A stretch of 64,000 bases of DNA, from contig CAIIXF020000011.1 in assembly GCA_903813345.2 (NCBI GenBank), positions 9,894,842-9,958,841 on the forward strand, read 5' to 3'. Shown here in pieces: positions 21,686 to 33,106 of the stretch; position 1 is the stretch's first letter, and each line of letters starts with the position of its first letter. The notes under the pieces are model-generated. The model was not told the DNA's origin. It made no database searches and was given only the letters and a program-made list of their open reading frames with translations. The stretch is from Owenia fusiformis. Its lineage: Eukaryota; Annelida; Polychaeta; Sabellida; Oweniidae. Both the position numbers and the translations under genes were made by a program.

Positions 21686-22048
21686 GGGGCAATAAGGACT
21701 GTAGAGAAAATAGGAAAGTTTTTCATTTTTTCTGAGCTACCAAGGCAACATTTGGTTTAACATCTTCTTTGACATACCTATTTTCTTAAAATGTATGGAT
21801 AAATTATCAATTTCAGCATGAAGAAGTGTGAATTCAGTTCAAAGCTTCAAAAAGGGGACTTCCACTTTTATATTTTTAAGATCCACCATGTTTCAAGAGG
21901 AATATCAGCTAAAATAATGTTTATCTAGGGGGTTTCTTTGTAGATAATAAAAATAGATATGTTAGTCCTGATGAAATATCCAAGCTTAAATATATTTTGA
22001 CACTGGTCCATGATCGTTGAATGACCACTCTACACTAATTATTGCACC
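21686..22048. mobile_element. ~365-bp MITE with TTAA target duplication, copy 1
   Basis: Ends are AGGGGCAATAAGG and (inverted) AGGTGCAATAATT, flanked by TTAA from the monomer motif ATTTAAAT. There is no coding capacity. TTAA duplications are typical of piggyBac-type elements. It shares ATTATTTTAAGGGGC and TAGTCCTGATG with copy 3 (35971). Confidence 0.75.
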
Positions 22049-23041
22049 TTTAAATGAAAAACATTGCACTGACCAGGAATCGACCCATGGTCAGCTGGAT
22101 GACAGTTAGCAGTCTACCACTGAACCATCAGTGCTTCCATACTGTAAAATATAATGCATAAAACTAGTAATTTCTTTTCATATAAGTATTTAAATGAAAA
22201 ACATTGAACTGACCAGGAATCGAACCATGGCCAGCTGGATGACAGTCGTGCATTCTACCACTGAACCATCAGTGCTTTCATGTTGTATGTAAAGTACAAT
22301 TCATAGAAATAGTAATTTCTCTTCATATAAGTATTTAAATGAAAAAGATTGCACTGACCACGAATTGAACCATGGCCAGCTGGATGACAGGCGAGCATTC
22401 TACCACTACACCCTCAGTGCTTTCATGTTGCAAGTAAAGTATAATTCATAAAAGATGTACTTTCTCTTCATATAAGTATTTAAATGAAAAAGATTGCACT
22501 GACCAGGAATTGAACCATGGTCAGCTGGATGACAGGCGAGCATTCTACTACTACACCCTCAGTGCTTTCATGTTGCAAGTAAAGTATAATTCATAAAAGA
22601 TGTAGTTTCTCTTCATATCAGAATTTAAATGAAAAACATAGCGCTGACAAGAATTCGAACCATTACCAGGTGGATGACAGGCGAGCATTCGTATGTCGTC
22701 CCTAAAATATTATTCATAGAAATTGTAATTTCTCTTCATATAAGTATTTAAATGAAAAACATTGCACTGACAAGCAGGAATCGACCCATGGCCAGCTGGA
22801 TGACAGTAGAGCATTCTACCACTTAACCATCAGTGCTTTCATGTTGTAACTAAAGTATAATTCATAAAAGATGTAGTATCTCTTCATAGTATTTAAATGA
22901 ATTACATTGCACTGACCAGGAATCGAACCACTGCCAGCTTGATGACAGGTTAGCATTCTACCACTGAACCATCCATGCTTTCATGTTGTAACTAAAGTAT
23001 GATTCATAAAATATGTAATTTCTCTTCATATAAGTATTTAA
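22049..23041 (-). repeat. tRNA-like satellite array, block 3 (~7 monomers)
   Basis: Seven monomers between two copies of the TTAA MITE. Includes one A-box-less short variant near 22643 and variants with an extra CAAGC before the B box (GACAAGCAGGAATCG). Confidence 0.95.
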
Positions 23042-23406
23042 AGGGGCAATAAGGACTATAGAGAAAATAGGAAAGTTTTTTCATTTTTTCTGAGCTACCA
23101 AGGCAACATTTGGTTTAACATCTTCTTTGACATACCTATTTTCTTAAAATGTATGGATAAATTATCAATTTCAGCATGAAGAAGTGTGAATTCAGTTCAA
23201 AGCTTCAAAAAGGGGACTTCCACTTTTATATATTTAAGATCCACCATGTTTCAAGAGGAATATCAGCTAAAATAATGTTTATCTAGGGGGTTTCTTTGTA
23301 GATAATAAAGTAGATATGTTAGTCTTGATGAAATATCCAAGCTTAAATATATTTTGACACTGGTCCATGATCGTTGAATGACCCCTCTACACTAATTATT
23401 GCACCT
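23042..23406. mobile_element. ~365-bp TTAA MITE, copy 2
   Basis: Same ends and insertion site within the monomer as copy 1. It shares diagnostic differences (GGACTATAG, TAGTCTTGATG, flanking ATGAGAAACATTGCATTG) with copy 4 at 56205, so copies 2 and 4 are duplicates of one insertion. Confidence 0.75.
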
Positions 23407-26400
23407 TTAAATGAGAAACATTGCATTGACCAGGAATCGACCCATGGCCAGCTGGATGACAGGTTAGCAGTCTACCACTGAACCATCAGTGCTTCCATAC
23501 TGTAAAATATAATGCATAAAACTAGTAATTTCTTTTCATATAAGTATTTAAATGAAAAACATTGAACTGACCAGGAATCGAACCATGGCCAGCTAGATGA
23601 CAGTCGAGCATTCTACCACTGAACCATCAGTGCTTTCATGTTGTAAGTAAAGTACAATTCATAAAATAGTAATTTCTCTTCATATAAGTATTTAAATGAA
23701 AAAGATTGCACTGACCAGGAATTGAACCATGGCCAGCTGGATGACAGGCGAGCATTCTACCACTTCACCCTCAGTGCTTTCATGTTGCAAGTAAAGTATA
23801 ATTCATAAAAGATGTAGTTTCTCTTCATATAAGTATTTAAATGAAAAAGATTGCACTGACCAGGAATTGAACCATGGTCAGCTGGATGACTGGCGAACAT
23901 TCTACCACTACACCCTCAGTGCTTTCATGTTGCAAGTAAAGTATAATTCATAAAAGATGTAGTTTCTCTTCATATCAGAATTTAAATGAAAAACATAGCG
24001 CTGACAAGAATTCGAACCATTACCAGGTGGATGACAGGCGAGCATTCGTATGTCGTGCCTAAAATATTATTCATAAAATTTGTAATTTCTCTTCATATCA
24101 GTATTTAAATTAAAAACATTGCACTGACAAGCAGGAATCGACCCATGGCCAGCTGGATGACAGGCGAGCATTCTACCACTTAACCATCAGTGCTTTCATG
24201 TTGTAAGTAAAGTATAATTCATGAAAATGTAGTTTCTCTTAATATGAGTATTTAAATGAAAAACATTACACTGACCAGGAATCGACCCATGGCCAACTGG
24301 ATGACAGGCGAGCATTCTACAACTGAACCATCAGTGCTTTCATGTTGTAAGTGAAGTATAATTCATAAAAGATGTAGTTTCTCTTCATATCAGTATTTAA
24401 ATGAAAAACATTGCACTGACCGGGAATCGAACCACTGCCAGTTGGATGACAGGTTAGCATTCTACCTCTGAACCATCAGTGCTTTCATGTTGTAAGTAAA
24501 GTACAATACATAAAAATAGTAATTTCTCTTCATATCAGTATTTAAATGAAAAAGATTGCACTGACCAGGAATTGAACCATGGCCAGCTGGATGACAGGCG
24601 AGCATTCTACCACTACACCCTCAGTGCTTTCATGTTGCAAGTAAAGTATAATTCATAAAAGATGTAGTTTCTCTTCATATCAGAATTTAAATGAAAAACA
24701 TAGCGCTGACAAGAATTCGAACCATTACCAGGTGGATGACAGGCGAGCATTCGTATGTCGTGCCTAAAATATTATTCATAAAATTTGTAATTTCTCTTCA
24801 TATCAGTATTTAAATGAAAAACATTGCACTGACAAGCAGGAATCGACCCATGGCCAGCTGGATGACAGGCGAGCATTCTACCACTTAACCATCAGTGCTT
24901 TCATGTTGTAAGTAAAGTATAATTCATAAAAATGTAGTTTCTCTTAATATGAGTATTTAAATGAAAAACATTACACTGACCAGGAATCGACCCATGGCCA
25001 ACTGGATGACAGGCGAGCATTCTACAACTGAACCATCAGTGCTTTCATGTTGTAAGTGAAGAATAATTCATAAAAGATGTAGTTTCTCTTCATATCAGTA
25101 TTTAAATGAAAAACATTGCACTGACCGGGAATCGAACCACTGCCCGTTGGATGACAGGTTAGCATTCTACCTCTGAACCATCAGTGCTTTCATGTTGTAA
25201 GTAAAGTACAATACATAAAAATAGTAAATTCTCTTCATATCAGTATTTAAATGAAAAAGATTGCACTGACCAGGAATTGAACCATGGCCAGCTGGATGAC
25301 AGGCGAGCATTCTACCACTACACCCTCAGTGCTTTCATGTTGCAAGTAAAGTATAATTCATAAAAGATGTAGTTTCTCTTCATATCAGTATTTAAATGAA
25401 AAACATTGCACTGAAATATTATTCATAAAAGATGTAGTTTCCCTTCATATCAGTATATAAATGAAAAACATTGCGCTTACAAGAATTGGAACCACTACCA
25501 GGTGAATGACAGGCGAGCATTCTACCACTGAACCATCAGTGCTTTCATGTTGTCCATAAAATATTATTCATAAAAATTGTAATTTCTCTTCATATCAGTA
25601 TTTAAATGAAAAACATTGCACTGACCAGCAGGAATCGACCCATGGCCAGCTGGATGAAGGCGAGCATTCTACCACTGAACCATCAGTGCTTTCATGTTGT
25701 TACTAAAGTACAATTCATAAAAATAGTAATATCTCTTCATATAAGTATTTAAATGAAAAATATTGCAGTGACCAGGAATTGAACCATGGCCAGATTGATG
25801 ACAGGCGAGCATTCTACCACTGAACCATCAGCAAAACATTGCACTGACCAGGAATTGAACCATGGCCAGCTGGATGACAGGCGAGCATTCTACCACTGAA
25901 CCATCAGTGCTTTCATGTTGTAAGTAAAGTATTATTCATAAAAGATGTAGTTTCTCCTCATATAAGTATTTAAATGCAAAACATTGCACTGACCAGGAAT
26001 TGATCCACTGCCAGCAGGATGACAGGCGATCATTCTACCACTGAACCATCAGTGCTTTCATGTTGTCCCTAAAATATTATTCATAAAAGATGTAGTTTCC
26101 CTTCATATCAGTATTTAAATGAAAAACATTGCGCTGACAAGAATTCGAACCACTGCTAGCTGGATGACAGGCGAGCATTCTACCACTGAACCATCAGTGC
26201 TTCCATGTCGTCCCTAAAATATTATTCATAAAAATTGTAATTTCTCATCATATCATTATTTAAATGAAAAACATTGCACCGACCGGCAGGAATCGACCCA
26301 TGGCCAGCTGGATGACAGGCGAGCATTCTACCACTGAACCCTCATTGCTTTCATGTTGTAAGTAAAGTACAATTCATAAAAATAGTAATTTCTCTTCATA

Positions 26401-28710
26401 TAAGTATTTAAATGAAAAACATTGCACTGACCAGGAATTGAACCATGGCCAGCTGGATGACAGGCGAGCATTCTACCACTACACCATCAGTGCTTTCATG
26501 TTGCAAGTAAAGTATAATTCATAAAAGATGTAGTTTCTCTTCATATCAGTATTTAAATGAAAAACATTGCACTGACCAGAATTCGAACCACTGCCAGCTG
26601 GATGACAGGCGAGCATTCTACCACTGAACCATCAGTGCTTTCATGTTGTCCCTAAAATATTATTCATAAAATATGTAGTTTCCCTTCATATCAATATTTA
26701 AATGAAAAACATTGCGCTGACAAGAATTCGAACCACTGCCAGCTGGATGACAGGCGAGAATTCTACCACTGAACCATCAGTGCTTTCATGTCGTCCCTAA
26801 AATATTATTCATAAAAATTGTAATTTCTCTTCATATCAGTATTTAAATGAAAAACATTGCACTGACCAGCAGGAATCGACCCATGGCCAGCTGGATGACA
26901 GGCGAGCATTCTACCACTGAACCATCATTGCTTTCATGTTGTAAGTAAAGTACAATTCATAAAAATAGTAATTTCTCTTCAAATAAGTATTTAAATGAAA
27001 AACATTGCACTGACCAGGAATTGAACCATGGCCAGCTGGATGACAGGCGAGAATTCTACCACTGAACCATCAGTGCTTTCATGTCGTCCCTAAAATATTA
27101 TTTATAAAAATTGTAATTTCTCTTCATATCAGTATTTAAATGAAAAACATTGCACTGACCAGCAGGAATCGACCCATGGCCAGCTGGATGACAGGCGAGC
27201 ATTCTACCACTGAACCATCATTGCTTTCATGTTGTAAGTAAAGTACAATTCATAAAAATAGTAATTTCTCTTCAAATAAGTATTTAAATGAAAAACATTG
27301 CACTGACCAGGAATTGAACCATGGCCAGCTGGATGACAGGTGAGCATTCTACCAATGAACCATCATTGTTTTCATGTTGTAAGTAAAGTATAATTCATAA
27401 AAGATGTAGTTTCTCTTCATATAAGTATTTAAATGCAAAACATTGCACTGAGCAGGAATTGAACCATGGCCAGCTGGCTTACAGGGGGGCATTCTACCAA
27501 TGAACCATCAGTGCTTTCATGTTCCCCCGAAAATATAATTCATAAAAATTGTAATTTCTCTTCATATGAGTATTAAAATGAAAAACCTTGCGCTGACCAG
27601 GAATCGACCCATGGACAGCTGGATGACAGGTTAGCATTCTACCACTACACCATCAGTGCTCTCATGTTACAAGTAAAGTATAATTCATAAAATATGTAGT
27701 TTCTCTTCATATCAGTATTTAAATGTAAAACATTGCACTGACCAGAATTCGAACCACTGCCAGCTAGATGACAGGCGAGCATTCTACCATTGAACCACCA
27801 GTGCTTTCATGTTTTCCCTAAAATATTATTCATAAAAGATGTAGTTTCCCTTCATATCAGTATTTAAATGAAAAACATTGCACTGACAAGAATTCGAACC
27901 ACTGCCAGCTGGATGACAGGCGAGCATTCTACCACTGAACCATCAGTGCTTTCATGTCGTCCCTAAAACATTATTCATAAAAATTGTAAGTTTTCTTCAT
28001 ATCAGTATTTAAATAAAAAACATTGCACTGACCAGCAGGAATCGACCCATGGGCAGCTGGATGACAGGCGAGCATTCTACCACTGAACCATCAGTGCTTT
28101 CATGTTGTAAGTAAAATATAATTCATAAAAATGGTATTTTCTCTTCATATCAGTATTTAAATGAAAAACATTGCAGTGACCAGGAATTGAACCACTGCAA
28201 GCTGGATGACAGCTTAGCATTCTACCACTGAACCATCAGTGCTTTCATGTTGTAAGTGAAGTAGAATTTATAAAAATAGTAAATTCTCTTCATATAAGCA
28301 TTTAAACAAAAAACATTGCACTGACCAGGAATTGAACCATGGCCAGCTGGATGACAGGCGAGCATTCTACCACTGAACCATCCATACTTTCATGTTGTAA
28401 CTAAAGTATAATTCAAAAAATATGTTATTTCTCTTCATATCAGTATCTAAATGAAAAACATTGCACTGACCAGGAATCGAACCACGGCCAGCTTGATGAC
28501 AGTTTAGCATTCTACCACTGAACCATCAGTGCTACCATACTGTGAAATATAATGCATAAAACTAGTAATTTCTCTTCATATAAGTATTTAAATGAAAAAC
28601 ATTGTACTGACCAGGAATCGACCCATGGCCAGCTTGATGACAGGTGAGCATTCGACCACTGAACCATCAGTGCTTTCATGTTGTCCCAAAAATTTTATTC
28701 ATAAAAATTG
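23407..28710 (-). repeat. tRNA-like satellite array, block 4 (~37 monomers, longest block)
   Basis: Uninterrupted tandem monomers. A higher-order unit of about 0.7 kb (roughly five monomers, one of them the A-box-less variant) is present twice in succession between about 23940 and 25330; its marker TTAGCATTCTACCTCTGAAC occurs near 24450 and 25157. Later monomers include many with TGACCAGCAGGAATCGACC and TGACAAGAATTCGAACC. One partial monomer near 25400 (ACTGAAATATTATTC) and a junction at 25831 (CATCAGCAAAACATTG) are deletions; both also occur near 37180 and 37595 and near 57870 and 58285. Confidence 0.95.
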
Positions 28711-29359
28711 TGGATTTGTTCTTGGACGGCCTGATCTAGCATTGTCCTTACCATTTGTTCTACCATCAGTAAATGTCTTAGTCAAATGTTTTTTTGGCCA
28801 TAGCCTCCTTCCCATACACCTTATGAATATCATCAAGAGTTTGTTTTCTTGTATTTCCCAGTAAAACATACATCCTGATGCTACTGAATATTTGTAATTG
28901 TAAAGCATCATTTTTTGCTAATTTTGCTGCCATTTTCACAAAAATAAAGTTGACGCTGCCTTTCACAATGTCCGATGTCATCAACCAACATATGTCACTA
29001 TGATGCCATCGGTGATGTCATGAATCAAAGAAATTTCAACTATATTGTCATCATAGGCATCATTTAGTGCTGAATTGTCAACATTAGCTAGTTTTTTATT
29101 TTCGAGGACACTTTAAAGTATGTTAAAGTTACCTCTAACCCATATGTTTTGTCTAAATTTTTTCTTTTTTTCAATGAAGCTCTGCCTACCGACTAGTGTT
29201 ACTATAGCAATCATAACTTTTTTTCTTCAAGGACCTTTTCATTATAATTTAGGATTCTAATGTATGAATAGTGTAGGTATAGTGAGTGCGAATTTCACCC
29301 AGATTAACTGAGAAATAAAAAAATTAGAGTACTTTTGCAAGAACTTTATGAACGCCCTG
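28711..29359 (-). mobile_element. Mariner element, right-hand part only (copy A')
   Basis: Homologous to the right 60% of copies A-C but with the complete end GAACGCCCTG at 29359 followed by TA and AATAAAAAACC, which reconstitutes the monomer spacer. This copy proves the TA target duplication. Its left part is missing and joins the array at 28711. The minus-strand transposase N-terminal frame (28699-28984) reads the same LLGNTRKQTLDDIHKVYG motif, unbroken through GRTNGKDNARSGRPRTN in two frames. Confidence 0.8.
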
Positions 29360-30666
29360 TAAATAAAAAACCTTGCGCTGACCAGGAATCGACCCATGGC
29401 GAGCTGGATGACAGGTTTGCATTCTACTACTACACCGTCAGTGCTTTCATGTTGTAAGTAAAGTATAATTCATAAAAGATGTAGTTTCTCTTCATATCAG
29501 TATCTAAATGAAAAAAATTGCACTGACCAGGAATCGAGCCACTGCCAGCTGGATGACAGGTTAGCATTCAACCACTGAACCATCAGTGCTTTCATGTTAG
29601 AAGTAAAGTACAATTCATAAAAATAGTAATTTTTCTTCTTATTATTATTTAAATGAAAAACCTTGCGCTGACCAAGAATCGACCCATGGCAAGCTGGATG
29701 ACAGGTTAGCATTCTACCACTGAACCATCAGTGCTTCCATACTAAAATATAATGCATTAAACTAGTAATTTCTCTTCATATCAGTATTTAAATGAAAAAC
29801 ATTGCACTGACCAGGAATCGAACGACGGCTGGCTTGATGACAGGTTAGCATTCTACCACTGAACCATCAGTGCTTTCATGTTAGAAGTAAAGTACAATTC
29901 ATTAAAATAGTAATTTCTCTTCATATAAGTATTGAAATGAAAAACATTGCACCGACCAGGAATCGACCCATGGCCAGCTGGATGACAGGTTAGCATTCTA
30001 CCACTGAACCATCAGTTCTTTCATTTTGTCCCTAAAATATAATTCATAAAAATTGTAATTTTTCTTCTTATTAGTATTTAAATGAAAAACCTTGCGCTGA
30101 CCAGGAATCGACCCATGGCGAGCTGGATGACAGGTTAGCATTCTACCACTACACCATCAGTTCTTTCATGTTGTAAGTAAAGTATAATTCACAAAAGATG
30201 TTGTTTCTCTTCATATCAGTATTTAAATGAAAAACATTGCACTGACAGGAATCGAACCACGGCCAGCTTGATGACAGTTTAGCATTCTACCACTGAACCA
30301 TCAGTGCTTCCATACTGTAAAATATAATGCATAAAACTAGTAATTTCTCTTCATATAAGTATTAGAATGAAAAACAGTGAACTGACCAGGAATCGAACCA
30401 TGGCCAGCTGGATGACAAGCAAGCATTCTACCACTGAACCATCAGTACTTTCATGTTTTATGTAAAATATAATTCATTATAAATGTAATTTGTCTTCATA
30501 TCAGTATTTAAATGAAAAACATTTCGCTGACCAGGAATCGACCCTTGGCAAGCTTGATGACAGGTTAGCATTCTACCACTGAACCATCAGTGCTTCCATA
30601 CTAAGATATAATGCATAAAACTAGTAATTTCTCTTCATATAAGTATTTAAATGAAAAACATTGAAC
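29360..30666 (-). repeat. tRNA-like satellite array, block 5 (~9 monomers)
   Basis: Nine monomers, nearly identical in order and private variants (for example TCAGTTCTTTCAT and GAAAAACAGTGAACTGACC) to the stretch 40080-40870, so the two are segmental duplicates. Confidence 0.95.
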
Positions 30667-31398
30667 CTCACTTGTCCTCACTTGTCTATAACATCACAAC
30701 AAATCACAATAGCATTGTAGGACAGAATGGGCCAATTGACATTACATGTTATGAGACACACCAAAAATCAAATTGTCAGATGAGGTTAATGTGGCTGATG
30801 CAGAGTGTGACATTAACGGATATATTAGGGCATTCGATTTTTTTCTTTCAAGAATAAGAGGACACTGTCAGAGACATACCTGGACTCATTTAGTGCATGG
30901 GCAAGGTGTTATATCTGCATAAAGAATCTATAGGTAGTATTGTAAAGAGGAGGGCAAGGTCACTGTTGAAGATCATCCACAATCTGGTTGCAAGAGCTTG
31001 CGGACAGAGAATAACACTACGATAAATTGAGATGTTACTTATGAAAAGATAGCTATCCCACTGTATAAATTATCAAACAAGGGCAACAGGGGTATGGAAC
31101 AGATCAATGAATAATTGGCAATGAATGGAAGATGCGTTTGATCTGCTTAAAATAGGTACCGAGGAATGATTAAATTAACATATTTATCTATTTTAGACGT
31201 TATATTTTAACTGACCTGCCTACCCTAAATACAGGTTACCATGGCAACCTTATTTCAAGATTAATTTAAGATATATCTTAATTATTTTAGCATCGTATGT
31301 GTAACTACATAATCTACATGTTCTGAAAAAATGAAAGGGATATGTGAAAAAATCACAAAATGAGAGCATTTTTATCAGAATATATGGATCGCCCCTTG
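30667..31398 (+). mobile_element. Mariner-type element (GGGGCGATCC ends), left-truncated copy
   Basis: The right end ..GGATCGCCCCTTG is followed by TATAAGTATTTAAATG of the monomer. The left ~320 bp, including the left TIR, are missing relative to the full copy at 41109-42152; the junction reads TTGAACCTCACTTGTCC. A broken transposase segment is read near 30950-31030 (see the full copy). Confidence 0.75.
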
Positions 31399-31773
31399 TA
31401 TAAGTATTTAAATGAAAAACATTGGACTGACCAGGAATCGACCCATGGGCAGCTGGATGACAGGGGAGCATTCTACCACTGAACCATAAGTGCTTTCATG
31501 TTGTCCCTAAAATATAATTCATAAAAATTGTAATTTTTCTTCATATCAGTATTTAAATGAAAAACATTGCACTGACCAGGAATTGAACCATGGCCAGATG
31601 GATGACAGGCGAGCATTCTACCACTGAACCATCAGTGCATTCATGTTGTAAATAAAGTATAATTCATAAAAGATGTAGTTTCTCTTCATATAAGTATTTA
31701 AATGCAAAACATTGCACTGACCAGGAATTGAGCCATGGCCAGTTGGATTAATTTCTTTTCATATCAGTATTTA
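31399..31773 (-). repeat. tRNA-like satellite array, block 6 (~2.5 monomers)
   Basis: Short run of monomers between two mariner elements; the last spacer ends at the TA of mariner copy B. Confidence 0.9.
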
Positions 31774-33106
31774 CAGGGCGTTCATAAAGTTCTTGCAAAA
31801 GTGCTCTAAAATTTTGGTATCTCAGTCAATCTGGCTGATATTTTCACTCAGTATACCTACACTATTCATACATTGAGATCCAAAGTTATAATCAATAGGC
31901 CATTGAAGAATAAAAGTTATGGTAGCTATAGTCACATGAGTCGGGGGTAGGCGGAGCAGGGAAAAAGGATCTGTTTTGTTTGAATGTTCAAAATGTTTTT
32001 ACCTTGTCCTGTTTACTTCAATAACAGTATCTCAAAGAGTATAAGTATTCAAAATAGTGTCCACCATGGTTTATACACCTCTGCTGTCTTTCTAACCATT
32101 CCTCAAACAGATGGCGGGACTAATTTGGAAAGTTTCCTGCGATTGATCTTTGTATGGATGGCGTTTATCAACGTCATCTGATCCTCACTGGATTTGTTCT
32201 TGGACGGCCTGTCCTTAGCATTGTCCTTACCATTTGTTCTACCATCAGTTAATGTCTTAGTCAAATGGTTTTTGGCCATAGCCTCCTTCCCAACAGGGCT
32301 ATCTGTTTGACCCCGATGATACACCTTTGCACGGAATGAACTTATTTCCATTTCCTCTGCTGTCTTACTAACCATTCCTCAAACAGATGACGGGACTAAT
32401 TTGGAAAGTTTCCTGCGATTGATCTTTGTATGGATGGCGTTTATCAACGTCATCTGATCCTCACTGGATTTGTTCTTGGACGGCCTGTCCTTAGCATTGT
32501 CATTACCATTTGTTCTACCATCAGTTAATGTCTTAGTCAAATGGTTTTTTGGCCATAGCCTCCTTCCCATACACCTATGAATATCATCAAGAGTTTGTTT
32601 TCTTGTATTTCCCAGTAAAACATACATCCTGATGCTACTGAATATTTGTAATTGTAAATCATCATTTTTTGCTAATTTTGCTGCCATTTTCACAAAAATA
32701 AAGTTGACGCTGCCTTTCACAAAGTCCGATGTCATCAACCAACATATGTCACTATGATGCCATCGGTGATGTCATGAATCAAAGAAATTTCAACTATAAT
32801 GTCATCATAGGCATCATCTAGTGCTGAAATGTCAACATTAGCTAGTTTTTTATTTTCGAGGATACTTTAAAGTATGTTAAAGTTACCTCTAACCCATATC
32901 TTTTGTCTAAATTTTTCTTTTTTTCAATGCTGCTCTGCCTACCGACTAGTGTTACTATAGCAATCATAACTTTTTTTCTTCAAGGACCTATTCATTATAA
33001 TTTAGGATTCTAATGTATGAATAGTGTAGGTATAGTGAGTGCGAATTTCAGATAGATTAACTGAGAAATAAAAAAATTAGAGTACTTTTGCAAGAACTTT
33101 ATGAAC
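31774..33106 (-). mobile_element. Mariner element, chimeric copy B with LINE relic
   Basis: Starts TA-CAGGGCGTTCATAAAG and ends ..CTTTATGAAC like copy A but is about 285 bp longer. The internal part 32079-32287 is present a second time from 32354, and the two are separated by a 66-bp LINE ORF1 relic (32288-32353). Shared derived bases with copy C (GATAGATTAACTGAG near the right end) show that B and C are sister copies. Minus-strand frames at 32103-32375 and 32379-32738 are the two repeats of the transposase N-terminal region, the latter including MTLINAIHTKINRRKLSKLV. Confidence 0.85.
32288..32353 (-). pseudogene. 66-bp relic of LINE ORF1 (Tx1/L1-like)
   Basis: Essentially identical to 54373-54438, the 5' end of the LINE inserted in mariner copy C. 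On the minus strand it encodes EMEISSFRAKVYHRGQTDSP, the region just before the zinc knuckles of ORF1. It is followed by the LINE target-site sequence CCTCTGCTGTCT (32354-32365), exactly as at the filled site. The left junction shares TTCCCA with both parents. Confidence 0.85.

Noticed and set aside
32379-32738. Independent 119-codon gene duplicated at 54464-54823
   Set aside because: It is the frameshifted mariner transposase N-terminus inside defined TIRs, duplicated with the element.
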